NCBI RefSeq assembly: GCF_036884845.1
Contig: NZ_CP145732.1
Coordinates: 2,170,001-2,234,000, forward strand
Source: Pseudomonas sp. MAG733B
GTDB lineage: Bacteria; Pseudomonadota; Gammaproteobacteria; Pseudomonadales; Pseudomonadaceae
DNA: 64,000 nucleotides
Direction: 5' to 3'
Shown piece after piece: positions 1 through 10,396 of the stretch. The notes beneath the pieces were generated by a model. It did no database searches, was not told where the DNA came from, and was given only the letters and a program-made list of their open reading frames with translations. A program made the position numbers and the translations under genes. Within the stretch, counting starts at the first letter, position 1, and each line of letters opens with the position of its first letter.

Positions 1-105
1 CAAGCTCAAGAGATCGCGTCTGTGGTCGCTTTTCTTGCCTCCGACGGTGCGGCTTACGTTACTGGGGCTACAATCCCGGTGAACGGCGGGATGTACATGA
101 GTTAA
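1..105 (+). CDS. fabG: 3-oxoacyl-ACP reductase FabG, C-terminal end (partial)
   Basis: Only the last 34 codons are in the window; the 5' part lies outside. The reading frame ends in ASDGAAYVTGATIPVNGGMY, the typical C-terminus of the short-chain dehydrogenase FabG, which reduces 3-oxoacyl-ACP with NADPH in fatty acid elongation. The position directly before acpP and fabF is the usual fab order in Pseudomonas, which supports FabG over another SDR. The stop codon is TAA at 103-105. Confidence 0.9.
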   Translation, partial: QAQEIASVVAFLASDGAAYVTGATIPVNGGMYMS

Positions 106-216
106 ATGTGACGGATTGCTTCAAAAAAATGTCATACGAGCTGTCTAAAATCCGTTATAAAGCTGCAATCTATTTATAGGCAGAGGGTCACCGGGTTTGA
201 GGAGTGAAGCTTTCAG

Positions 217-244
217 TTGAAAAGCTGAAAAGTCTTTCTATACA
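217..244 (+). promoter_or_regulatory. Candidate sigma70 promoter of acpP
   Basis: TTGAAA at 217-222 and TATACA at 239-244 are separated by 16 bp and lie about 50 bp before the acpP start, in the 191-bp gap after fabG. A dedicated promoter fits the high ACP demand of the cell. Assigned by eye only. Confidence 0.45.
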
Positions 245-296
245 CTTACCCACTGGCCAGCTGCCTGAATTTGTCCATTAGGAGTGAAAACAAGGT

Positions 297-533
297 ATGA
301 GCACCATCGAAGAGCGCGTCAAGAAAATCGTTGCCGAGCAACTGGGCGTTAAAGAAGAAGAAGTGGTCAACACTGCTTCCTTCGTTGAAGACCTGGGTGC
401 TGACTCCCTTGACACCGTTGAGCTGGTGATGGCTCTGGAAGAGGAATTCGAGACCGAAATCCCTGACGAAGAAGCTGAGAAGATCACTACTGTACAAGCT
501 GCAATCGACTACGTTACTAGCCATCAGGCGTAA
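297..533 (+). CDS. acpP: Acyl carrier protein AcpP
   Basis: This 78-residue acidic protein carries growing acyl chains as thioesters during fatty acid synthesis. The DSLDTVE motif places the phosphopantetheine attachment site at Ser37 (counting Met1), and the helical pattern and length match bacterial AcpP. The start is ATG at 297, after GGAG and AAGG elements. It lies between fabG and fabF, has its own promoter-like sequence upstream, and is followed by a strong hairpin terminator, so it is probably transcribed largely as a short abundant message with partial read-through to fabF. Confidence 0.98.
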   Translation: MSTIEERVKKIVAEQLGVKEEEVVNTASFVEDLGADSLDTVELVMALEEEFETEIPDEEAEKITTVQAAIDYVTSHQA

Positions 534-562
534 TAGTTTGTAATCGTTGCTCGCTGTCATGG

Positions 563-600
563 AAAAACCGCACTGCCATCATGGCGTGCGGTTTTTTCTT
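563..600 (+). terminator. Intrinsic terminator after acpP
   Basis: AAAACCGCAC at 564-573 pairs with GTGCGGTTTT at 586-595 and is followed by a T-rich run. It sits between acpP and fabF, so it likely attenuates read-through and keeps ACP expression above FabF. Confidence 0.85.
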
Positions 601-642
601 TAGGCCTGATGCAAAGTCGTCATTTGAAAAAAGGAGAGTGCT

Positions 643-1887
643 GTGTCGCGTAGACGCGTCGTAGTCACCGGTATGGGTATGTTGTCGCCACTGGGCACGG
701 ATGTGCCGAGCAGCTGGCAGGGCATTCTGGCTGGCCGCAGTGGCATTGGTCTGATCGAACACACCGACCTTTCTGCCTATTCCACCCGTTTTGGCGGCTC
801 GGTGAAGGGCTTCAATGTCGAGGAATACCTGTCGGTCAAGGAAGCTCGCAAGCTCGACCTGTTCATTCAGTACGGTCTGGCCGCAGGTTTTCAGGCAGTG
901 CGCAATTCCGGTCTGGAAGTCACCGACGCCAACCGTGAGCGCATTGGCGTGGCCATGGGTTCGGGTATTGGCGGACTGACCAATATCGAAGAAACCAGCC
1001 GCACGCTGCATGAGACCGGCCCACGACGGATTTCTCCGTTTTTCGTGCCTGGCTCGATCATCAATATGATTTCCGGTTTCCTGTCCATCCACCTGGGTGC
1101 ACAGGGGCCCAACTATGCCATCGCCACGGCGTGTACCACCGGTACGCACTGCATCGGCATGGCTGCCCGCAACATCATGTACGACGAAGCCGACGTGATG
1201 ATCGCCGGCGGCGCCGAAATGGCTGCCTGCGGCCTGGGCATGGGCGGCTTCGGTGCCTCCCGCGCCTTGTCGACCCGCAATGACGAGCCGACCCGCGCCA
1301 GCCGTCCATGGGACAAGGGCCGTGATGGCTTCGTATTGTCCAACGGTGCCGGTGCACTGGTTCTCGAAGAACTGGAGCACGCCAAGGCCCGTGGCGCGAC
1401 CATCTACGCCGAATTGATCGGCTTCGGCACCAGTGGTGACGCTTACCACATGACGTCGCCGCCCGCCGATGGCGCCGGTGCTGCCCGCTGCATCACCAAT
1501 GCGCTGCGCGATGCCAAGATCAATGGCGATCAAGTGCAGTACATCAACGCCCACGGCACGTCGACGCCTGCTGGCGACCTCGCTGAGGTCAACGCGATCA
1601 AATCGGTGTTTGGCGAGCATGCCTACAGGGTCGCCGTCAGTTCGACCAAGTCCATGACCGGTCACCTGCTGGGTGCGGCCGGCGCCGTTGAAGCGATCTT
1701 CAGCGTGCTGGCGATCAACAGCCAGGTGGCGCCACCGACCATCAACCTCGATGAGCCGGACGAAGGCTGCGATCTCGATTTTGTGCCGCACACTGCGCGC
1801 AACATGGAAATCGATGTAGTCCTGTCCAACTCCTTCGGTTTTGGCGGCACCAACGGCTCGCTGGTGTTCCGCCGGTTCGCAGGCTGA
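643..1887 (+). CDS. fabF: 3-oxoacyl-ACP synthase II FabF
   Basis: This 414-residue condensing enzyme elongates acyl-ACP with malonyl-ACP. The Cys-His-His triad is visible: Cys164 in TACTTGTHC, His304 in [11 protein letters not shown] and His341 in [14 protein letters not shown]. The C-terminal [10 protein letters not shown] loop is also present. The GTG start at 643 has AAGGAG six bases upstream, and the length matches E. coli FabF (413). The stop TGA overlaps the ATG of pabC by one base, so the two are translationally coupled. Confidence 0.97.
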   Translation: MSRRRVVVTGMGMLSPLGTDVPSSWQGILAGRSGIGLIEHTDLSAYSTRFGGSVKGFNVEEYLSVKEARKLDLFIQYGLAAGFQAVRNSGLEVTDANRERIGVAMGSGIGGLTNIEETSRTLHETGPRRISPFFVPGSIINMISGFLSIHLGAQGPNYAIATACTTGTHCIGMAARNIMYDEADVMIAGGAEMAACGLGMGGFGASRALSTRNDEPTRASRPWDKGRDGFVLSNGAGALVLEELEHAKARGATIYAELIGFGTSGDAYHMTSPPADGAGAARCITNALRDAKINGDQVQYINAHGTSTPAGDLAEVNAIKSVFGEHAYRVAVSSTKSMTGHLLGAAGAVEAIFSVLAINSQVAPPTINLDEPDEGCDLDFVPHTARNMEIDVVLSNSFGFGGTNGSLVFRRFAG

Positions 1888-2702
1888 TGGACTGCTGGGT
1901 CGACGGTCAACCGGCTGACGCGCTGTCGCTGAAGGATCGCGGCCTGGCTTACGGCGATGGTCTGTTCGAGACCATCGCTGTGCGTGATGGCTCTCCGCTG
2001 CTGCTGGACCGGCATCTGTCGCGTCTGGCAGAAGGCTGTTCGCGTCTGCGGATCGCCACCGATCACGAGCTGATTCGAAACGAAGTGTTGGCCTACGCCG
2101 CTGCATTGGGTGACGGAGTACTAAAGCTCATCCTCACTCGCGGCGACGGCCTTCGCGGCTATGCACCTGATCCTGCGGCCCAGGCGCGACGTATTCTGCA
2201 AGGCAATCCTCCCGCTGCTTATCCTGCCGTACATGGTGAGCGGGGCATTCGCCTGTTCCCTTGCGCAACGCGGCTCTCCAGTCAACCGCTACTCGCCGGC
2301 CTCAAGCATCTCAATCGTCTGGAGCAGGTCATCGCCCGTTCCGAATGGCAAGACTCCGACCATGCCGAGGGCTTGATGCTCGATCATGCCGGTCGGGTCA
2401 TTGAGGGCGTGTTCAGCAATCTGTTCCTGGTGCGCGATGGCGTGTTGGTGACGGCGGATCTGAAGCGCTGTGGTGTGGCGGGCGTGATGCGTGCCGAATT
2501 ATTGTTTCAAGCCGAGTCACTTGGCATCCCCGTGCAAATCGCCGACATCCCTCTGGAACAGCTGCAATGGGCCGATGAAGTCTTTGTCTGCAACAGCGTG
2601 TATGGCGTTTGGCCGGTGCATGCGTATGCCGCTCTGAGCTGGCCGGTTGGGCCACTCACCCGTAAACTCCAAACCATTGCCCGCGCGCTACTGGATGCTT
2701 GA
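1887..2702 (+). CDS. pabC: Aminodeoxychorismate lyase PabC
   Basis: This 271-residue PLP enzyme of fold type IV converts 4-amino-4-deoxychorismate to p-aminobenzoate and pyruvate for folate synthesis. The early DRGLAYGDGLFETI motif and the Schiff-base lysine near residue 140 (GLKHLNRLEQV) are characteristic. VFVCNSVYGVWPV near the C-terminus fits the PabC branch rather than branched-chain or D-amino-acid transaminases. The start overlaps the fabF stop by one base. The neighbours fabF and mltG reproduce the conserved proteobacterial order. Confidence 0.93.
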   Translation: MDCWVDGQPADALSLKDRGLAYGDGLFETIAVRDGSPLLLDRHLSRLAEGCSRLRIATDHELIRNEVLAYAAALGDGVLKLILTRGDGLRGYAPDPAAQARRILQGNPPAAYPAVHGERGIRLFPCATRLSSQPLLAGLKHLNRLEQVIARSEWQDSDHAEGLMLDHAGRVIEGVFSNLFLVRDGVLVTADLKRCGVAGVMRAELLFQAESLGIPVQIADIPLEQLQWADEVFVCNSVYGVWPVHAYAALSWPVGPLTRKLQTIARALLDA

Positions 2703-2705
2703 TAC

Positions 2706-3956
2706 GTGAGACGTAAACTCTTGCTGCTGCTGGAAACCGGACTGGTTCTGGCAGGGCTGATGTTGGGTGCTTCTGCCTGGAAAATTCATTCGGCACTGGT
2801 GCAACCGCTGAATATCACGCAGGAAGAACTGCTGGAGGTGCCGAAGGGCACCACTCCGAACCGCACCCTTTTGCGAATGGAAGCCGATGGCGTCATCAAG
2901 GACGCGTTCTGGCTGCGCGTCTATTGGCGCTTCAACCTGCCTAAACAACCGCTGCACAGTGGCGAATACCGCATGACACCCGGCATGACTGTCGAAGGTC
3001 TGATCGACCTGTGGAAGCGTGGGGAAATGGTGCAATACAGCCTGACCCTGGTCGAGGGCTGGAATTTCCATCAAGTCCGTGCTGCGTTGGCCAAAGAGGA
3101 AAAGATCGAACAGACCCTCAACGGTTTGAGCGACAGCCAAGTCATGGACAAGCTCGGCCATGCCGGGATTTTCCCTGAAGGGCGATTCTTCCCTGACACT
3201 TACCGCTTCGTGCGGGGGATGAGCGACGTCGAGCTGCTGAAGACGGCTTACGATCGTCTCGATGAGGTCCTTGCCAAGGAGTGGAATCAGCGTGCAACCG
3301 ATTTGCCGTATAGCGGACCTTATCAAGCGCTGATCATGGCCTCGCTGGTCGAGAAAGAAACCGGGGTGCCACAGGAGCGCGGGCAGATTGCCGGCGTGTT
3401 CGTGCGGCGCATGGCGATCGGCATGCTGTTGCAGACCGACCCGACGGTGATCTATGGCCTGGGGGATCGCTACAACGGCAAGTTGACCCGCGCCCATCTC
3501 AAGGAAGCGACCCCTTACAACACTTACATGATTTCCGGCTTGCCGCCGACCCCGATTGCCATGGTCGGCCGCGAAGCCATCCACGCGGCGCTGAATCCGG
3601 TGGAGGGCAGCAGCCTTTACTTCGTGGCTCGCGGTGATGGCAGCCATGTGTTCTCTGATGATCTGGATGCCCACAACAACGCTGTGCGAGAGTACCAGCT
3701 GAAGCGTCGCGCCGATTACCGCTCCAGCCCGGCACCTGTAACTGCGCCGGAAACGCCGCAAGCTCCGGTTGAAGAATCTCAGTCTGTGGAATCTCAGCCT
3801 GAGCAAGATCATGCTGAGCAGGGCCAGGCGCCGATCCCGGCCGCATCACCGGACACCGCTCCCGAGACTGTGCCGCAAGTGTCGCCGCAAGAACCTGCGC
3901 CTGAGCCTGAACCAACACCCGCACCGGATGCAGCCGCGCCGCAAAACTCGCAATGA
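2706..3956 (+). CDS. mltG: Endolytic murein transglycosylase MltG
   Basis: This YceG-family inner-membrane lytic transglycosylase cuts nascent glycan strands and helps set their length. An N-terminal membrane helix lies at about residues 4-23, and the catalytic domain carries the glutamate motif ASLVEKETGV. The start is GTG at 2706, three bases after pabC. The protein has 416 residues, and about the last 70 are a low-complexity tail rich in Pro, Glu, Ala and Gln that is longer than in E. coli MltG (340). The tail is probably periplasmic and disordered. Confidence 0.95.
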   Translation: MRRKLLLLLETGLVLAGLMLGASAWKIHSALVQPLNITQEELLEVPKGTTPNRTLLRMEADGVIKDAFWLRVYWRFNLPKQPLHSGEYRMTPGMTVEGLIDLWKRGEMVQYSLTLVEGWNFHQVRAALAKEEKIEQTLNGLSDSQVMDKLGHAGIFPEGRFFPDTYRFVRGMSDVELLKTAYDRLDEVLAKEWNQRATDLPYSGPYQALIMASLVEKETGVPQERGQIAGVFVRRMAIGMLLQTDPTVIYGLGDRYNGKLTRAHLKEATPYNTYMISGLPPTPIAMVGREAIHAALNPVEGSSLYFVARGDGSHVFSDDLDAHNNAVREYQLKRRADYRSSPAPVTAPETPQAPVEESQSVESQPEQDHAEQGQAPIPAASPDTAPETVPQVSPQEPAPEPEPTPAPDAAAPQNSQ

Positions 3957-3966
3957 CTCTGACTAA

Positions 3967-5587
<1,621 letters not shown>

Positions 5588-5629
5588 TCGTCTGCGCCTA
5601 GACTCTGTGCATCAGCAGTGGAGGTCAGC

Positions 5630-5986
5630 ATGAATGAACCCGTCAGCCCCGGCCCGCGCAACGGCATTTTGTCCTTGACCATCAAGGACAAGTCCGTGCT
5701 TTACGCGGCCTACATGCCGTTCATCAAGAACGGCGGCCTGTTTATCCCGACCAACAAGAGCTACAAGTTGGGCGATGAGGTATTCATGCTGCTGCACTTG
5801 TTTGATGAGGCGGAAAAGATCCCGGTGGCCGGCAAGGTCACCTGGGTCACCCCCAAAGGCGCCCAAGGTAACCGCGCCGCCGGGGTCGGCGTACAGTTCA
5901 ACGAAGGCGACAACACCGCACGCAGTCGAATCGAAACCCATCTGGCCGGAGCCCTGAAGTCCGACCGTCCCACTCATACGATGTAA
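5630..5986 (+). CDS. pilZ: Type IV pilus assembly protein PilZ
   Basis: This 118-residue single PilZ-domain protein is required for type IV pilus biogenesis in Pseudomonas. The first good start is ATG at 5630 (MNEPVSPGP), preceded by GGAGG; an in-frame GTG at 5618 would lack the better spacing. The RxxxR c-di-GMP-binding motif of classical PilZ domains is not visible, as is known for the founding PilZ protein. The position between holB and tatD is the conserved Pseudomonas location. Confidence 0.93.
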   Translation: MNEPVSPGPRNGILSLTIKDKSVLYAAYMPFIKNGGLFIPTNKSYKLGDEVFMLLHLFDEAEKIPVAGKVTWVTPKGAQGNRAAGVGVQFNEGDNTARSRIETHLAGALKSDRPTHTM

Positions 5987-6001
5987 GTTGCAGCCATTTT
6001 T

Positions 6002-6787
6002 ATGCTCGTAGATTCCCATTGTCACCTTGATCGCCTCGACCTCGCCGCCCATGACGGCTCGCTGGATGCTGCCCTCGATGCGGCGCGCCAGCGTGGAGTG
6101 GGGCACTTTCTGTGTATTGGTGTCAGCGCCGACAATGCCGCCGACGTCAAAGCGCTCGCTGAAAAGTATGACGACGTGGACTGCTCGGTCGGCGTGCACC
6201 CGCTGGATGTACAGCCGGGCGCGGCGCCCGCGCTGGACTGGCTGTTGCACGAACTCAATCACCCACGTGTGGTGGCCATCGGTGAAACCGGTCTGGATTA
6301 CCACTACGAGCCGGAAGCGGCAGCGTTGCAGCAAGATTCCTTCAGATTGCATCTGCAAGCGGCACAGCAGACCGGCAAACCGGTGATCATCCACACCCGT
6401 GGCGCCCGTGCCGATACCCTGAATCTGCTGCGCGACGCGGCGCTGCCCCAGGCCGGCGTGCTGCATTGCTTTACCGAAGACTGGGACATGGCGAAAGCCG
6501 CGCTGGACATGGGCTATTACATCTCCCTGTCCGGGATTGTCACTTTCCGCAATGCCGACGCGTTGCGCGATGTGGCGAGCAAGGTGCCGGCCGACCGCTT
6601 GCTGGTGGAAACCGATTCGCCGTACCTCGCGCCGATCCCGCACCGAGGCAAGCCGAACCTGCCGCAGTACGTACGCGAAGTAGCGGAATTTTTGGCAATG
6701 TTGCGAGGTGAGTCCTACGAGCGATTTGCCCAGCAAACCACCGAAAACTTCAAGCGGTTGTTCCCGCTGGCACATGTGAAAGGTTAA
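6002..6787 (+). CDS. tatD: TatD-family metal-dependent hydrolase
   Basis: This 261-residue amidohydrolase-superfamily TIM barrel belongs to the TatD DNase family. The metal ligands are recognisable in order: DSHCHLD at the N-terminus, IGETGLDYH, IIHTRG, LHCFTEDW and ETDSPYLAPIPHRGKPN. Known TatD proteins have 3'-5' exonuclease activity on DNA and RNA; a paralogue-level function such as that of YcfH is equally possible. It starts 15 bases after pilZ, so it is likely in the same transcript. Confidence 0.92.
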   Translation: MLVDSHCHLDRLDLAAHDGSLDAALDAARQRGVGHFLCIGVSADNAADVKALAEKYDDVDCSVGVHPLDVQPGAAPALDWLLHELNHPRVVAIGETGLDYHYEPEAAALQQDSFRLHLQAAQQTGKPVIIHTRGARADTLNLLRDAALPQAGVLHCFTEDWDMAKAALDMGYYISLSGIVTFRNADALRDVASKVPADRLLVETDSPYLAPIPHRGKPNLPQYVREVAEFLAMLRGESYERFAQQTTENFKRLFPLAHVKG

Positions 6788-6802
6788 ATCGCAGGCAAAA
6801 AA

Positions 6803-6832
6803 AACCCGGGTTCTGGGGGGTGAATCCGGGTT
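6803..6832 (-). terminator. Hairpin downstream of tatD, possibly a minus-strand terminator
   Basis: AACCCGG (6803-6809) pairs with CCGGGTT (6826-6832). An A-rich run precedes it on the plus strand, so a U-tract follows it only on the minus strand. It may instead be part of a structured plus-strand leader or 3' UTR, since no minus-strand gene ends here. Confidence 0.4.
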
Positions 6833-6853
6833 AAGACCATTAGGAGTAAAACA

Positions 6854-6928
6854 ATGGTACGCGGTCCGTTGGTACCAATATCGGCGCAACACTTGGGGGA
6901 GATGTCTCGCCGACAGTTCAAGTATTGA
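6854..6928 (+). CDS. Possible 24-residue small protein in the tatD-tetR gap
   Basis: A short frame MVRGPLVPISAQHLGEMSRR... (24 residues) begins at ATG 6854 with AGGAG seven bases upstream, an ideal ribosome-binding site. The first codons also form an inverted repeat (TGGTAC at 6855-6860 with GTACCA at 6873-6878). No family is recognised. The rest of the 342-base gap between tatD and the TetR gene holds only A/T-rich promoter-like sequence. It could be a true small peptide, a leader peptide or part of a structured RNA. Confidence 0.3.
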   Translation: MVRGPLVPISAQHLGEMSRRQFKY

Positions 6929-7129
6929 TCAGTATTTCGCCGAGTCCAGTTTGTCGGCCCCGGTTTTTAAACAAATTTGGAATACGGGCGCTTCGGAAGA
7001 GTTCTCATCAACCTGTTTGCGTGCGCGAAATGACCAGAAACAACAGATATGGTCGGATGATCCGTGCATTTTTGCGTAATTTAGGCATAATACGCGGCTT
7101 CGAATTTTGACCCCTACAGACCTTTTCTT

Positions 7130-7768
7130 ATGCATAAAGAACCTCGTAAGGTCCGTGAGTTTCGTCGCCGCGAGCAAGAAATTCTCGATACCGCGCTCAA
7201 GCTGTTCCTCGAACAAGGTGAAGACAGTGTCACCGTCGAGATGATTGCTGATGCCGTCGGTATCGGCAAAGGCACGATCTACAAGCACTTCAAGTCCAAG
7301 GCCGAGATCTACCTGCGCCTGATGCTCGACTACGAGCGCGATTTGAACGAGCTGTTGCACTCGGCTGACGTCGACAAGGACAAGGAAGCCCTGTCCCGCG
7401 CCTACTTCGAATTCCGCATGCGCGATCCGCAACGCTATCGCTTGTTCGATCGCCTGGAAGAAAAGGTGGTCAAGGGCAATCAGGTACCGGAGATGATCGA
7501 GGAACTGCACAAGATCCGTGCCTCGAACTTCGAACGCCTGACCCTGCTGATCAAGGGCCGGATCAGCGAAGGCAAGCTTGAAGACGTGCCGCCATACTTC
7601 CATTACTGCGCGTCCTGGGCGCTGGTGCACGGTGCCGTGGCGCTGTATCACTCGCCGTTCTGGAGCAATGTGCTGGAAGATCAGGAAGGTTTCTTCCAGT
7701 TCCTGATGGACATCGGCGTGCGCATGGGCAACAAGCGCAAGCGTGACACCGACACCCCGAGCAGCTGA
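7130..7768 (+). CDS. TetR/AcrR-family transcriptional regulator
   Basis: A 212-residue regulator with an N-terminal TetR helix-turn-helix at about residues 14-60 (ILDTALKLFLEQG ... IADAVGIGKGTIYKHFKSK). An all-helical ligand domain with no recognisable ligand motif follows, and a basic tail (MGNKRKRDTD) ends the protein. It follows tatD, as a TetR gene does in other Pseudomonas genomes. No clear Shine-Dalgarno precedes the ATG. The target is unknown. Confidence 0.88.
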   Translation: MHKEPRKVREFRRREQEILDTALKLFLEQGEDSVTVEMIADAVGIGKGTIYKHFKSKAEIYLRLMLDYERDLNELLHSADVDKDKEALSRAYFEFRMRDPQRYRLFDRLEEKVVKGNQVPEMIEELHKIRASNFERLTLLIKGRISEGKLEDVPPYFHYCASWALVHGAVALYHSPFWSNVLEDQEGFFQFLMDIGVRMGNKRKRDTDTPSS

Positions 7769-7845
7769 GCCATTCAGCCGCCTTATTGCGCCATTATTTC
7801 GCTACATGGCGCAGTACCGCAGGAATATACTCAGGCATGGGACTT

Positions 7846-7877
7846 GCTAAAACTTGATTTGTGAGTCAAGTTTTAGC
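7846..7877. promoter_or_regulatory. Perfect 12-bp inverted repeat upstream of moaA
   Basis: GCTAAAACTTGA (7846-7857) and TCAAGTTTTAGC (7866-7877) are perfect complements around an 8-base centre, 29 bases before the moaA start. There is no U-tract, so an operator or a leader hairpin is more likely than a terminator. Confidence 0.6.
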
Positions 7878-7906
7878 GGTCCGAATATTCTTCCGCCGGA
7901 GTGATC

Positions 7907-8875
7907 ATGATCGTTGACCGTCAAGGCAGGCGTTTTCGCAATTTGCGAGTCAGCCTGACCTCAGCCTGCAATTACGCGTGTACCTACTGCGTGCCCAACG
8001 GCAAGCGGCTGGTGGCTGCGCAGGATGAGTTGTCGGCCGAGGCCATGGCGCGCGGTGTGGCCTATCTGATCGAAGCCGCAGGCATCGAACGCCTGCGCAT
8101 CACCGGCGGCGAACCACTGGTGAGTCCAAAGCTCGAAACCTTCATGACCGCCGTCGGGCAGATGGGCCTGCAAGACATCAGCCTGACCACCAACGGTCAA
8201 TTGCTGGCGAAAAAGCTGCCGCTACTGGTGGATGCCGGCATTCGGCGCATCAACGTTTCCCTCGATACCCTCGACGCCAGTGCATTTCGCAGCATCGCCC
8301 GTGGCGGCGATCTGGCGACGGTGCTCGACGGCATGGAACAGGCCCGCGCGGCCGGCATGAAGATCAAGGTCAACATGGTGCCGTTGCGCGGTCAGAACCT
8401 CGATCAGGTGATGCCGCTGCTCGATTACTGTCTGGAGCGCGGCTATGAACTGCGTTTCATCGAGTTGATGCGCATGGGCCATCTGGCCAGCGACTCCAAC
8501 GCGTTCCTGCAACAGTTCGTCAGCCTTCAGCAGTTGCTGAGCCTGATCGGCGAGCGCTACGAGTATCTGCAAGCTGATGCGCCGGTTGATGCCACGGCGG
8601 TGCGCTACGAAATCCCGGGGCTTGGGCATTTCGGCGTGATCGCCAACGAAAGTGTGCCTTTCTGTCGTACCTGTTCACGGCTGCGCCTTTCTTCTACGGG
8701 GTGGCTGCATGGCTGCCTGTCGTCGAGTAACCGGCACTACGTTGGCGATCTGCTCGACAAGCCGCGCCATCAGGCGTTGCCGGCGTTGCAGCGGTTGCTG
8801 GTGAAAGCCTTGGGCGACAAGCAGGAAGTGGCGTTCTCTGGTGGCGCGACGGTCATGAAAATCATCGGCGGCTGA
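7907..8875 (+). CDS. moaA: GTP 3',8-cyclase MoaA
   Basis: This 322-residue radical-SAM enzyme makes the first intermediate of molybdenum cofactor synthesis from GTP. The SAM cluster motif is Cys21-x3-Cys25-x2-Cys28 (SACNYACTYC). The second, GTP-binding cluster lies in CRTCSRLRLSSTGWLHGCL, and the protein ends in the functional Gly-Gly tail (KIIGG). ATG at 7907 has GGAG at the right distance, whereas an in-frame GTG at 7901 overlaps that element. The gene stands alone, away from other moa genes. Confidence 0.95.
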   Translation: MIVDRQGRRFRNLRVSLTSACNYACTYCVPNGKRLVAAQDELSAEAMARGVAYLIEAAGIERLRITGGEPLVSPKLETFMTAVGQMGLQDISLTTNGQLLAKKLPLLVDAGIRRINVSLDTLDASAFRSIARGGDLATVLDGMEQARAAGMKIKVNMVPLRGQNLDQVMPLLDYCLERGYELRFIELMRMGHLASDSNAFLQQFVSLQQLLSLIGERYEYLQADAPVDATAVRYEIPGLGHFGVIANESVPFCRTCSRLRLSSTGWLHGCLSSSNRHYVGDLLDKPRHQALPALQRLLVKALGDKQEVAFSGGATVMKIIGG

Positions 8876-8883
8876 ACCGGCCT

Positions 8884-8976
8884 CATCGCGGGCAAGCCTT
8901 GCTCCTACGGTATTTGCGAGTGATCGCTGATTTGTGATCGACTCAAATCCTGTAGGAGCAAGGCTTGCCCGCGATG
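8884..8976. repeat. REPIN (REP pair, GCGGGCAAGCC type)
   Basis: Two inverted copies of a 25-base REP, 8884-8908 and 8952-8976, flank a 43-base spacer. The core is GCGGGCAAGCCTTGCTCC. The same type recurs at 51366 and 55885. Confidence 0.9.
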
Positions 8977-9070
8977 GTGTTTGATCAGGCAACATTATTC
9001 TTGAACTGGCGCAAAAGCTGCATCCAACGGCCATTCGCCGGTTTTCCGTCACCGGCTTCTGGAGGATAGG

Positions 9071-9679
9071 ATGCGTAGCCTGGTTTTGCTGCTGGCCGTT
9101 ATGGCGCTTGGTGGCTGCATGAATGTCAGCGATATGGCCGAAGGGACTCGCTACCATATGAGCGATGCGGGCTTGCTGGATCACAGCGATAGCCGTCGCG
9201 TGAACAACCTGCGCATTCAGCCGGACTCGTTCGTCTACATCGCCCAAGGTGCCTTTGTGCCGCCCGGCAGTGCCGTTTACCCGCGTCCCAATGTGATCGC
9301 TGAAGTCGCCTTCGATGGTTTTGTCGAGTATTTCCCGATGGTCCGCCGCGCCCGTACGCCGGAAGGCCTCGACCAGGCCATGAGCGAGGCCCGTGCTGTC
9401 GGTGCTCATTACTTGCTCTATACCCGTTTCGCCAAGTCTGATGACCGGATCGGTAACTCGGATGAATGGCTGGATCAGGAAGCCGTGGATCGCCTCGGCA
9501 TCGATACCGGCGTGATTCAGATCATGTTGATCGAGACCAGCACCCAGTATTTGATTGATACTGCACGTATCAAGAGTCGTGGCGGTTTACTGACGTTCCA
9601 CGATGAAAAGCCAGAAGACTTGATGGGCCCGCCGCTGGAGCAATATGCTCGTAGCCTGTTGGGGCTCAGCGACCAGTAA
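9071..9679 (+). CDS. DUF4823-family lipoprotein
   Basis: A 202-residue protein of unknown function. A lipoprotein signal ([16 protein letters not shown]) gives a lipidated Cys at residue 16, with Met-Asn after it, so outer-membrane sorting is likely. The body fits DUF4823, and the segment [20 protein letters not shown] suggests a small alpha/beta periplasmic domain. GGAGG lies just upstream of the ATG. The DUF1285 gene follows after 16 bases, probably in one transcript. Confidence 0.85.
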   Translation: MRSLVLLLAVMALGGCMNVSDMAEGTRYHMSDAGLLDHSDSRRVNNLRIQPDSFVYIAQGAFVPPGSAVYPRPNVIAEVAFDGFVEYFPMVRRARTPEGLDQAMSEARAVGAHYLLYTRFAKSDDRIGNSDEWLDQEAVDRLGIDTGVIQIMLIETSTQYLIDTARIKSRGGLLTFHDEKPEDLMGPPLEQYARSLLGLSDQ

Positions 9680-9695
9680 TTTCAAGGAGAACGCC

Positions 9696-10256
9696 ATGAG
9701 TGGCCCGCAAAAAGCCAACGACCTGCTGGGGCAAATCCCCAAGACCAAAGGCTTGCCACCGGTCCACTTGTGGAACCCCGACTTCTGCGGCGACATCGAC
9801 ATGCGCATCGCGCGCGACGGCACCTGGTATTACCTGGGCACGCCGATCGGGCGCAAGCCGATGGTCAAGCTGTTCTCCACCATCATTCGCCGCGACGGCG
9901 ATGATTATTTCCTCATCACGCCAGTCGAGAAGGTCGGCATCAAGGTCGACGACGCACCGTTCGTGGCGATTGCCGTGGACGTGGAAGGCGAGGGCGAGGC
10001 GCAGGTCTTGCGTTTCACCACCAACGTTGATGAGACCGCTGAAGCTGGCGTCGAGCATCCCATTCGTGTGGTGATCGATCCGGACACCCAGGAACCAGCG
10101 CCCTACGTGCATGTGCGCACCAATCTCGAAGCGCTGATCCATCGCAATGTGTTCTATCAACTGGTGGAGCTGGCGGTGAGCCGGGAGATCGATGGCCAGC
10201 GTTGGCTCGGTGTCTGGAGTGGCGGCGAGTTTTTCCGGATCGGCCTGGAGCCTTAA
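9696..10256 (+). CDS. DUF1285-family protein
   Basis: A 186-residue soluble protein of the conserved proteobacterial DUF1285 family, function not known. ATG at 9696 is preceded by AAGGAGA. Family-like segments include the N-terminal [21 protein letters not shown] and a C-terminal LVELAVSR...[12 protein letters not shown]. No signal peptide or membrane helix is visible. It follows the DUF4823 lipoprotein gene closely and is followed immediately by a REPIN. Confidence 0.85.
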   Translation: MSGPQKANDLLGQIPKTKGLPPVHLWNPDFCGDIDMRIARDGTWYYLGTPIGRKPMVKLFSTIIRRDGDDYFLITPVEKVGIKVDDAPFVAIAVDVEGEGEAQVLRFTTNVDETAEAGVEHPIRVVIDPDTQEPAPYVHVRTNLEALIHRNVFYQLVELAVSREIDGQRWLGVWSGGEFFRIGLEP

Positions 10257-10332
10257 AAAGATCGCAGCCTGCGGCAGCTCCTACAGGAGAATTTTTATCC
10301 TCTATAGGAGCTGCCGCAGGCTGCGATCTTTT
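10256..10332. repeat. REPIN (GATCGCAGCCT type)
   Basis: Inverted REP copies at 10256-10283 and 10305-10332 (core GATCGCAGCCTGCGGCAGC) overlap the DUF1285 stop codon. The right copy ends in TTTT. The same type recurs at 24440 and 44331. Confidence 0.9.
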
Positions 10333-10345
10333 CGATTGACAGCCA

Positions 10346-10355
10346 ATCATATGAT
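10346..10355. promoter_or_regulatory. Candidate GntR operator ATCATATGAT
   Basis: A perfect 10-bp palindrome lies 41 bases before the GntR gene. A similar site, ATCATACGAT, lies at 13022-13031 before araF. Autoregulation plus control of the importer by the adjacent GntR protein is an inference. Confidence 0.4.
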
Positions 10356-10396
10356 GATTAGCGTTGGCCTCCATCGCGAACGGCTTTGAGGTGTCC

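Noticed and set aside
7846..7877. Anr/FNR box TTGAT...GTCAA before moaA
   Set aside because: The half-sites are separated by six bases; Anr needs four. The longer 12-bp repeat explains the pattern better.
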